A stretch of DNA of 64,000 nucleotides from the NCBI RefSeq assembly GCF_027744825.2, contig NC_071334.1:37541937-37605936 (forward strand). The letters are read 5' to 3'. Source of the stretch: Synchiropus splendidus. Taxonomy: Eukaryota; Chordata; Actinopteri; Syngnathiformes; Callionymidae. Both the position numbers and the translations under genes were made by a program. The notes beneath the pieces are model-generated. The model was not told where the DNA came from and made no database searches. It saw only the letters and a list, made by a program, of their open reading frames with translations. Below, one piece after another: positions 45,601-53,800 of the stretch. The first letter of the stretch is position 1. Each line of letters begins with the position of its first letter.

Positions 45601-46259
45601 TTCTGCAAGCTTATTCCATACTGGCAGATGAAGGGGCTGATGAGTCACAGGTCAAACATTTCCTGGTACAGATTAACTGCCCTGATCAGGCCAAATTGGT
45701 TCTGGAGTTCCTCCAAGTGAAGGGACTGGATGCAAAAACTGAGGTTATCTCCCGCCACAGCTCTGTGATGGCTGTTAGAAGAGCCCTCAGAAAAGAAAAA
45801 GAGAGACCTGATGTTCCCGAGGCTCGACCGTCAAAAAACGAGCAGAGGGGGAAGTCTCTTCCCCCTTTCGGAAAAGTAACGGCAAAACCCCAATACGGCC
45901 CGGCTCGCACTCAATCTACCTTTCCACCGAGAAAGGATCGAAATCAGCAAGACATCAGGCCCAATGGACAGGGTGGGGCCAAGCGCCCTCCATTCAACAA
46001 GAACGTGAATGGCTCAGCCTCGAATGCCCCCAGACAGCCTCATTGGAGGCAGGATCGTGCCGACAATCGATCCCAAGCAAAAGGCCAGGATCATCCCCGT
46101 TCAAAACCCGTGTCCGAGGAAGAATGGAAGGCGATGACCCAAGAGCAGAGGGAAGCAGTAATACTTGCAGCGGCCCGACGAAACCAGGATATGGGAAGAG
46201 ATCTGACCGCAGCCCAGAGGAGAGTGCTAGAAAAGCACGAGCCCAAAACCCAACAATGA
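42606..46259 (+). CDS. gag: Gag with a macro-domain-like N-terminal part
   Basis: Structural polyprotein of 1217 residues, about twice the usual Gag length. Residues ~35-215 look like a macro (ADP-ribose-binding) domain: a strand ending YTLLNPR, a glycine turn and helix (DGAGVARWVKEKFG), then AVIIPVFGTGVFNYPLEKAV (153-172) with the GTGVF phosphate-loop signature, and a late strand ARMVILLAS. Residues 319-325, PTAPPAY, overlap PTAP and PPxY budding motifs. Residues ~440-660 and ~890-1060 are helical and may be capsid parts. The tail (about 1070-1217) is rich in Arg, Gln and Pro with no CCHC knuckle, as in foamy Gag. Start: first ATG after the leader, conserved in provirus A. The macro call is by pattern and not by search. 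Confidence 0.9.
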   Translation: MEMSKEVVPKSGGALKRRASIAESEVVTAPPDMWVLRSFLIIDTRLENQEFWDILPPGSYTLLNPRRCPRPTDGAGVARWVKEKFGEQVEKFDQEYSENWDPGEARPLDTGESKLQTISMAHYLPYDDKNHEGSFRMLSETYYNSLSHAKTEAVIIPVFGTGVFNYPLEKAVQTCLEHAQHWVNYNFESARMVILLASEAGLRQEIIKQLVERNKVYPVKVQDYAATHGCPLDATLVDGLMKKPKVSKLYKESTHDHDAGSNTESFASQYQLYPSPARPGIYPRGELQNVQSMYQATGTLPLTNKGPLDTALQEIVKLPTAPPAYEADPALRDHSYATPARVRFFDSSENDPDDGESLSLSETDRGVIARSLERMSEQLSAITRQIGSQQDQLDRSLSQGGLGCILGSQGNRPHAIQPLNPSNGSIGALDLNASENPDVRDPGSSEPALGEIPVIRMDNGSMFAILHTSTAKYKPTGDNVVIPIRKWNGLEEVKAFTPWRKKIGKRDFNHRLSLLGEEVRDRNYRALEQVHQLDFTECEDSPVAAVYVTPLVHSRSVEGQIHAGASKIARLELSKVTLDLNPPESLGVLTNAQLARWVTATYATLTSLGYFETVTCLIGDRQLAKTLYDTVLLLKQDKFAKYLENSPQLQRGLEDEEHREPEEPRVPFRPSSASTPRPPTPLPRSPRVEQSPSPPTDRQPTRMVQARNSRGRKITWGDYDATKWPCDPDEEGLRERPTAHAYDPVVHQQPPEPDWNKEIITPQWFPHDRKERARRMRSPSSEEIGGWQGVSRSFKQAYLARGYDAHRNSLTDIYSHMPRATRLPTDSWERRSPCPSDSDDQSDDDSGSDSDPTLGPQPDPPTPSRQGSGMASTGRIGRQRTQLAVSILAGGPPPEPRQNTDVRVSNKITVADLCKALPKRKDKESNCEYVRRLNKELSPSQMADPVISKYVSKGNGLDLVQGQTLMDLLTSDMATLLTSQVEATIRDLVDKVNKGEMSLLQAYSILADEGADESQVKHFLVQINCPDQAKLVLEFLQVKGLDAKTEVISRHSSVMAVRRALRKEKERPDVPEARPSKNEQRGKSLPPFGKVTAKPQYGPARTQSTFPPRKDRNQQDIRPNGQGGAKRPPFNKNVNGSASNAPRQPHWRQDRADNRSQAKGQDHPRSKPVSEEEWKAMTQEQREAVILAAARRNQDMGRDLTAAQRRVLEKHEPKTQQ

Positions 46260-49200
46260 GGCCCTATAAAGTGCAGATTTGGGTTAAAAATCAAAAAAGA
46301 GATTGTTACTATGACACTGGAACAGACATATCCATATTACCAAAGGAGTGGTTAGATGAAGAACTCGATCAGAAGGTGCTAGTAAAATTGGCTAATGGAG
46401 ATGTTACTATGTTGGCTCTAGGAAGATTTAATGGTAAAATGGTGGCGATAGGGCCGAACCCTTTATTGTCTCCAAATGACTCAGAATGGATTATAGACGC
46501 CCCTTCCTCAAATTGGATGAGAGAGGTTAACAGGATCACGGCCATAGAAAAATTAGTGTGTACTTCACACATAAAGGACAAGGCGCGCCTAGAGAAGATC
46601 CTTTATTCTGCCGAAGTGGCCCGATTTAAAAATGATGTAGGATTAATGAAAACTGAACCATATGTCATCAGGGGTGGCCTCCCAGGTAAACAGAAGCAGT
46701 ACCCATTAGGTAAATATGAAGATCAATTGCTAGCAGTGTTCAAAGAATTGGAACAACTAGGGGTCATTGAGAAAATTAAAGAACCACCCTGCTTAATGCC
46801 AGTACAAGCAGTACCAAAAAAGGATGGTACTGTCAGACCTGTCCATAACCTAAAAATGTTAAATGACGTGACAGTGAAAGACACTAGACAAATCATCAAT
46901 CCCCGACAGACCATGTTAAAAATACGCCCGGGAGAATATAACTCCAGTATTGACCTTGCAAATGGATTCTGGTCCGTACCACTGGCTGAGGAAAGCAGGC
47001 CGAAAACCTGTTTTATGATTAAAGGACAAGGCTACATGTGGACTAGGCTTCCCCAAGGATTTGTGAATTCCCCTAACGCATTTCAGGAACGTATGGAGAA
47101 ACTGTTGCAAGACTTGCCAGTCACGTGTTATATAGACGACATATTCATCTCCACGGAGACAGAAGAAGAACATCTCGAACTTTTGGAAGAAGTAATCCGG
47201 AGACTGAAAGACCATGGAATGAAAATTGGAATCGCCAAATGTGAGATAGGTGTACCTCAAGTCAAATATCTGGGTGTCCTAGTCACTAAGCATGCGATAA
47301 CTTCCACTGACGACTATCTCCATAATCTGCACCCTACTACGCTTAAAGAGCTAGAGAAATGTTTAGGAAAATTGGGGTGGCTACGAAGTATGATCCCTTA
47401 TTATTCCACCTTAGCGAGACCTGTCGAGTTGATCAAAAATAAGGTCAGGACATTCGACAAACGATCCCTAAAGTTAATAGAACATGATAGAATGCTAACG
47501 CCAGAAGAAATTGAAACCTGGAACTGCCTTATACAACAAATTCTCACGGATGGGGTGAAACTCGCTCCGTACCGAGATGGACAAAATATCTCTGTAAAAG
47601 TGTTAGAGGAAAAGGAAAATGGTGGATGCGCGGCAGTCTACGAGGAAAGCAGTGACACACCAATCTGTTACGTATCTGTCAGGTATTCACCCACTGAGAG
47701 TCGATTTGCCCCAGCAGAAAGAGAACTCAGGTTGTTATGGAAAGTTTACACGGAACTGGCTTCCAACTTAGGCCAGGTCTATGTAAAATGTACAGTACAG
47801 AATGACCTCACTAAAGAAATGGTCAAAGATACGGTGGAATTCGCTAAAGCTTATGCCTCTAGATGGGGAAAGTGGAAGCAGATGCTCTTGGATCCGAATT
47901 GGTCATTTATAATGGCCAAGTCTAAGCAGCAGCCAAAAAACCCTGCAATATCCCAACCGGATTATACAGGAATATACACCCTCTTTACTGATGGAAGTAA
48001 AACTGCACAAGACCCCGAGGGATATTGGGGTTTTGTGCTTTACAAACGAGATAAACCTCTGTATAAAGAAAAAGGAAGAATGGGCAAGACAGCACAGGAA
48101 GCCGAGTTACAGGCAGTTGTCAGCGGACTGCAATATGTAAAGAAGAAGGGAATAAAATCCTTACGAATTGTGACTGACAGTTGGTATGTGTCGGAAGGAC
48201 TGAAAGATAACCTTAAATACTGGCAGCAGCGAGACTTCCAGAATTACAAAGGAAAAGAGTTGGAACATCGTGACCTATGGATAGTGGTGAACCAATTGCT
48301 ACAACACATAAAACTTTGGGTGACCCATGTCAATAGTCACACAGGAATCCAGGATTTTGATCACATGGGAAATGACGTGGTTGACAAACTAGTGCAGACT
48401 AGGGCGGTTGTGGTAGGCACTTTGATTTTTCCTGATAAATGGAAGAATGACCAAGGGAAGCTTGTCATTCCTCAGGAAGAAAGGCTGGATTATGTCCGGC
48501 ATATTCATCGTGCTTTGCTACATGTCGGAAATGAGAGAACGCGAAGATGGATGGTTGATAACGGGATTGAGGCCGGTCCTCTCAAAGACACCATATCACT
48601 AGTTAGACATGACTGCGAGATATGCATGGAGAAGGGATTGTTACCTCCTATTGCTTATCAGGAAGGAAAAATTGCTGAAGAGTTCCCGGGCATTTCCGCG
48701 TCTATGGATGTAGGGGTCCTGGGGAGTCACTATGGCATATATAAAAAATTCCTGGTGATAGCTGACAATGGGGGAGGACACACACGAGTCTACCCCATTA
48801 AGAAAGAAACCACAAAGACAGCTAAAGAGTGTGTAATGTCATTTATTCAGGGGAATCCAGTCAAAACCCTCAGATCAGATAATGCCGCCATGTTTACTTC
48901 CAAGCACTTTCGTTCATGGTTGGAGCAGGAAGGGATACGACATGTCTTATCCATCCCGCATCAATCCAACACTAACGGAGTCGCGGAACGTGCAGTGCGC
49001 GCGGCAAAATCACAAATACTACTGTATAAGCACAGATGGCACTTACCTGAAAACCTCTTTGCCATTAACCAACAACTCAGTCTCCCCAAGTTACGGGGCT
49101 CTACCCCTGCCCACTCTCACGAGCCCTCTGTATCGTTACAGGTGGGAAGTGAGGTGTGGATACTCGCCACCGGAAAATCTACCACAATAGTAAAAGTAGA

Positions 49201-49285
49201 AGGGAACGTACTTACGGGTAAAGATGGCCACAAGTACCACCCCAAGCAACTACGACTTAAGTATAAAAATCAGGATGGAAGCTGA
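46256..49285 (+). CDS. pol: Pol: protease, RT, RNase H, integrase
   Basis: 1009 residues from an ATG that overlaps the gag stop as ATGA. Protease comes first, with DTG at residue 20 (YYDTGTDISILP). RT has the LPQGFVNSP block and YIDD at 292-295. RNase H has FTDGS with Asp579, then TAQEAELQAV and IVTDSWYV. Integrase has the zinc residues H751, H756, C787 and C790, and D818, D875 and E911, spaced as DD35E. The Pol frame is also open upstream of the ATG (from 46043 or earlier), so a -1 frameshift from gag is an alternative. The immediate protease start and own ATG favour separate Pol expression as in foamy viruses. The codon for the usual Trp before D818 is gone (ASMDVG) compared with provirus A (WSMDVG). 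No dUTPase. Confidence 0.95.
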   Translation: MRPYKVQIWVKNQKRDCYYDTGTDISILPKEWLDEELDQKVLVKLANGDVTMLALGRFNGKMVAIGPNPLLSPNDSEWIIDAPSSNWMREVNRITAIEKLVCTSHIKDKARLEKILYSAEVARFKNDVGLMKTEPYVIRGGLPGKQKQYPLGKYEDQLLAVFKELEQLGVIEKIKEPPCLMPVQAVPKKDGTVRPVHNLKMLNDVTVKDTRQIINPRQTMLKIRPGEYNSSIDLANGFWSVPLAEESRPKTCFMIKGQGYMWTRLPQGFVNSPNAFQERMEKLLQDLPVTCYIDDIFISTETEEEHLELLEEVIRRLKDHGMKIGIAKCEIGVPQVKYLGVLVTKHAITSTDDYLHNLHPTTLKELEKCLGKLGWLRSMIPYYSTLARPVELIKNKVRTFDKRSLKLIEHDRMLTPEEIETWNCLIQQILTDGVKLAPYRDGQNISVKVLEEKENGGCAAVYEESSDTPICYVSVRYSPTESRFAPAERELRLLWKVYTELASNLGQVYVKCTVQNDLTKEMVKDTVEFAKAYASRWGKWKQMLLDPNWSFIMAKSKQQPKNPAISQPDYTGIYTLFTDGSKTAQDPEGYWGFVLYKRDKPLYKEKGRMGKTAQEAELQAVVSGLQYVKKKGIKSLRIVTDSWYVSEGLKDNLKYWQQRDFQNYKGKELEHRDLWIVVNQLLQHIKLWVTHVNSHTGIQDFDHMGNDVVDKLVQTRAVVVGTLIFPDKWKNDQGKLVIPQEERLDYVRHIHRALLHVGNERTRRWMVDNGIEAGPLKDTISLVRHDCEICMEKGLLPPIAYQEGKIAEEFPGISASMDVGVLGSHYGIYKKFLVIADNGGGHTRVYPIKKETTKTAKECVMSFIQGNPVKTLRSDNAAMFTSKHFRSWLEQEGIRHVLSIPHQSNTNGVAERAVRAAKSQILLYKHRWHLPENLFAINQQLSLPKLRGSTPAHSHEPSVSLQVGSEVWILATGKSTTIVKVEGNVLTGKDGHKYHPKQLRLKYKNQDGS

Positions 49286-50834
49286 CCGAGACCATGTGCC
49301 AGGTTGGGTTCAGGGGGTTGGGGAGGACTATGTGAAGATGCTCCCCGACCGAGTCTTCCCAAATAATGGCCTTTTGGTCATGGCCTGGGATGGTGTTAAT
49401 CATTCCTGGAAAAAAGGGATTGTTATGCCCTATACTCACTCCACCACCAGTGTTAGTTGGTCTAACTATGAGCCTGGTGACTGTGTCCTTTGTGCTGCGC
49501 CTGTTTTTGCCCTCATTTGGTCTGGAGATGCAAAGTACAAGCATGAGCACCGTCCTAAGCGAGCGGAAGTGGGCGCTGAGCACTTGATGTGCGGGATTGA
49601 ATTAATGGGGTCTGCCCCCTTCACGTTTTGCAAATGCTGCTGGGACTCGTGGGGATGTCGATATCAAATACTACGCAAAGACACCCATTGTGGGCCATGC
49701 ACCTGTGGCCGACGTAACGGGGTTTGGAATGTGTGCGATACTGGCACCCCCTGGCAGATAAACCCAGCACAGTTCTTGGCGCTGCGGTATCGTTTCCACT
49801 CAAACGATCACCTTCCTCAGCCGCCGTTTGCTTTACGGGCCAGTGTCATAGATTCTTGGAACTGTCCCATTCTGATATACCAGACTGTGATGACTATTGG
49901 CTATGACAAATTGTCATCTAAACAGGAAAAGAAACTCTCAGTCATCCCCAGGGATACCACCATGAAGTGGGAAGACTTTCTCCCTTGGAAGTGGGAGGAT
50001 GGCTTGCGTTTGCCTGGAGATGGGAGCCTATCCTTGCCAGGCTATAGCCAGAGAGATTGGGAATCCACCTCCATGGGAAGGTGGTGGACCGAGCAAATAT
50101 GGCCACAAGATAGAGTGGCTAAGGGGAAAATATTCTGCCCAGACGTGTACAACTACCCGCATTTAACCAACAATAAGAGGATTTTTACAACTTCTGGAAC
50201 CTTGCCCAGGCATGCTAAGGAGGTACAGGAAGCCAGGGTCTCCACTATTGAACATAACCTTATTCTTGTTACTGAATGCGGCCCACGTGTAGTGTCTGGG
50301 ACCGCCCATGTCCTTATCTTGTTCACTGGCTTCATATGGTGCCCGTTGGGGGTCTTCATAGAAGTTGACACAAAGGACTTGATGATACTGACTAATGTCT
50401 CGATCCCGGTCAGACCTGTAGCAAGGACAAAGGTGACTGGATGGTGGTTAGCCTGGCTGAGGAGGAGAGCTAAGCTCCGCCGTACTGGATTTACTCAAGC
50501 TGTCTTGGATCATGAGATGCCAGGCAGCACGTTTTTCCAGCAGCACCGAGGGCCATGCCAGGGTGGTGCGATTGGTCCAGAGGGGGAGAGGAATAATCCC
50601 AAGAACAGTTCGGCTATTATGAACCAATCAGGAGAGATCAAAAAGACGGCGTCGCAAGAACTAATGCCACCACCCTCTTCTCACCCACAGGATCTTGATA
50701 GTCCTGGGTCAGAAGACGAGGAGGTGCCTAAAGTACGCGATAAAGGCAAGCGACCAGCTAGTGGTAAGCAATCGCGATTAGCCCTCCTTCTCAAAAGAAG
50801 AAAGGGAAAGAAGAATAATGAATTTATGGGATAA
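49224..50834 (+). CDS. ORF3: Cys-rich protein with basic tail, unknown
   Basis: 536 residues, overlapping the end of pol by 62 bases and the start of env by 17. I recognise no family. Residues ~110-175 are cysteine-rich (CGIELM, CKCCWDSWGC, CGPCTCG, WNVC), which may bind zinc. The middle is rich in Trp and Pro (WEDFLPWKWEDG). The C-terminus has an acidic patch (SPGSEDEEVPKV) then a bipartite basic tract (GKRPASGKQSRLA...KRRKGKK), resembling a nuclear localisation signal. There is no signal peptide or membrane segment. The same frame exists in provirus A with one CGA to TGA stop and an LTR insertion. It lies where vif-type genes lie in lentiviruses, but no similarity is claimed. A nuclear or RNA-binding regulator is the best guess. 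Confidence 0.88.
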   Translation: MATSTTPSNYDLSIKIRMEADRDHVPGWVQGVGEDYVKMLPDRVFPNNGLLVMAWDGVNHSWKKGIVMPYTHSTTSVSWSNYEPGDCVLCAAPVFALIWSGDAKYKHEHRPKRAEVGAEHLMCGIELMGSAPFTFCKCCWDSWGCRYQILRKDTHCGPCTCGRRNGVWNVCDTGTPWQINPAQFLALRYRFHSNDHLPQPPFALRASVIDSWNCPILIYQTVMTIGYDKLSSKQEKKLSVIPRDTTMKWEDFLPWKWEDGLRLPGDGSLSLPGYSQRDWESTSMGRWWTEQIWPQDRVAKGKIFCPDVYNYPHLTNNKRIFTTSGTLPRHAKEVQEARVSTIEHNLILVTECGPRVVSGTAHVLILFTGFIWCPLGVFIEVDTKDLMILTNVSIPVRPVARTKVTGWWLAWLRRRAKLRRTGFTQAVLDHEMPGSTFFQQHRGPCQGGAIGPEGERNNPKNSSAIMNQSGEIKKTASQELMPPPSSHPQDLDSPGSEDEEVPKVRDKGKRPASGKQSRLALLLKRRKGKKNNEFMG

Positions 50835-53800
50835 ATTCTGGTATTGGAGAGCTAGGCGCTGGTGGCAGTTTAAGGCGAGACAACAATTGGCATATAAAGA
50901 TCAGGCCAAGGATATACAGCACCAGACACCAGCTACAATTTCCAGGAAACAAATGAAACGCGACAAAATGATCAAGGAATGGGAGAAAACCACTAGGATG
51001 TCTCCCTTGAGTCTTTTTATAATTGGAATGCTACTATTTATATTAATATTAGTAATAGCCTCATGGTCAAATATAGTCTATGAACATATGACCTATACCA
51101 GCAGTGTCACCCGACGTTGGAAATCGAAAACAGTACGTTGTAGAAATTGCACCGTCTTGACCCCGGATACGAAAGAAATATCTTTGCCAATTGCAACAGA
51201 TAAAAATGGCACTCAATTTGATCAAGCTCTGTGGATAAAACAAGCAATTGTCTACCTAAATATCCATGGAGCTATAAGTGGCACTTGTGAGTATGAGAAA
51301 CCAAAACTTGATAGTCAGGAAGTGAAGAGTCAGGTGACCGCCAAGACACTTAAACGGAGACGTCGCCGAAGCGCGGAAAGCTCTGTGGACAAAACTGCCG
51401 CACGTCCCACTTGGACAGCTGCTGCTATGTCAATTACCCCCAGTCTGATCAATCAAACGGGAAATATTAATGTGATCAAAAACCATATGGCCAGTAGCAT
51501 GACTACACCTGAACCTGGAAAAGATACCAGGAATAATGGCACGACAGGAATAGATACTCAGACAACTTTATCTGCCAAAAATAATGAAGGGAATCTCGGT
51601 GCAGCAATGACTGAAAAGAAGACAGTCATGGCCGCATCTCCTATAGATTCCATAATCATGTATACCCCAACAATGGCCCCTGATCAAATGGAGACTAACA
51701 TAATCTCAACAGCTGATGGCAAAACAGTTGACGTAAATACGATGGCCCCAATGTTCACATCAGAGCCCGCAGATCCTCACAAGGAAGGCATGGGAGAATG
51801 TGATATCCCATTTAAAAGTGTTAACGTGTTAAATTGTGATGAAGGACTCATGGACTGGCTTCTCCAGGCATCTCAGGCAGCGTATGAGAGGCTGTGTGAA
51901 TATAAGGCCCAGTGTAAACGGAAGAATCAAACCCTATGTGAATACGACACCTGGAAAGATATAGTAACTCATTATGGACCTACCTCCAAGGAATTTGTAA
52001 CAGTAAAAGTAAAGTTAATCAATCATGACGAGATGAGACTTTCTGGATGGTCCTTCAATATTAACTCTGATAAAACCTGTTATTATAAAGTTTTTGCCCA
52101 ACAAACAAGACGGGGCTGGTCGACGGGAGAAGATAGATATTATATGATGAAAACATGCCAGAAAATCAATACCACCCATGTGTGGAATGCCCCGCTTATT
52201 AGAAGGATTGAACAATCTATCTATAATAATAGAACATGGGAAGAAGAGCTGTGGACAACCACAGAAGCATATGGAAATGAAGAATGGGATAAAAGTAATC
52301 AAATAGGACAACTCCTGTTAGATATAGCCCCCCTACCTTTTTCAGCTAACTCTGATCCCGATGTGTTAAACACTGATTCGGCTGACCCTGTTTCTAGAAG
52401 AGTTAGAAGAGAGCTGGAGTACACATGTTCTAAAGAAATGTTCCAAAAGGTAGAGACAAAAACCATGCTGGTGTTACTTGAATCCATTCTTAACACTGTA
52501 ACCGCAGCGAACTCAGCTAAAAGTGAAGGAAAGAAGGAACAACAAGTTAAGTTTTTTCTCTCCATACCAGAAGAGACACAATTCGACAATTGTCTTTATT
52601 TGATGACAAATGGTTCTAAACCATGGTCGGACGGCAAGTCTCCCCCGGACACCCATTTCGGGGAAGAGGAGGTTTATCCTAGGTGTCAACCAGGGAAAGA
52701 TTGCAGAAACAAAGGGCCCAAGAGTGATGAGTATGACACTAGCCCACGAGACACTGGCTTACGTAATGTTTATTGGAGGTGGCATCTGTTGACCACCATG
52801 AGTGAACAACATAGGGACAAGATTAATGGATCGGGAAAAGAGTACATTGCAGATCAGCATCCAGATAGTAAATTCTGGAAAATTTGGCTGAAATACCCTG
52901 TAGTACAGAGAAGAGTCATGTGGTACAAATTAAGGGCATTGCAAGAAGATGGTATATTATGCCATAATAAACAGTTTAATGGTAAAGGAATGGAAGAAGG
53001 AAATGACTGTCACAAAGAACCATGTGAGTGCCGAAGGGACCAAATAGGCCTCGCGATTCCTATGATGACGCAGCAACCTTGGAAAAACTGGGTCAGAAAT
53101 AATCAGTCAGTTTGGTGGACTGAAGCTAAGAGATGTTTATCTCAAAAGCTTGGTATAAACATAACTCATGTCAAATACGCATATCAGCTCATTAATGAGA
53201 AGCCTAACAATACAGAGAATAGGATATTTTATCCTATGAGAGGAAAAGACTGGGCAGAGGCGATGGAGTATTGTACATCGGACCTACCAGTTAATTTATC
53301 CTGCCCAAGCGGCCAACCAACAGGTCAACAACTGAATAGTCATAAACACATTATTCTTCCCACATGTCTGAACGATAAAGCTAAAAATGATCCGACGGTT
53401 TTCTTTAAGGCATGGGAATGGTCACAGTTGGCTGGTCTCATTTTGGGACAAGGATTAGGGTGGAATTCGTTTGACACAGAAAGTTTAGAAATGCTGATAT
53501 GGCCACACCTAGTATCATACGATGAATTGCAAACTCCTAGCGATGGAGGAAAAAATACCACTGTGATACATAGGTTCCTTGTAAACCCAGGATTGCCAGA
53601 TTCCGTGAATCCACTCAACACATTAAGAGGAAAGGTTAGAAACTATGAAGTAAAAGTACAGACTGAGCAAGGAGAATGGGGATATGATTCAGTATACCAG
53701 GAGAATATTACTGAATGGAATAAACCATCTACGGAGGGACTCCAAAATGATGACCAAAGAACGTGGTACGCCGCTCTTAAAGAAGCAACGTTATTGTTTA

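Noticed and set aside
45686..45910. A CCHC zinc knuckle in the Gag tail
   Set aside because: No Cys-X2-Cys-X4-His-X4-Cys spacing exists there; the tail is basic without cysteines.
44521..46294. Open frames antisense or out of phase to gag, pol and env in both proviruses
   Set aside because: They are shadows of strongly coding sequence, with no motifs, and mirror each other only because the proviruses are homologous.
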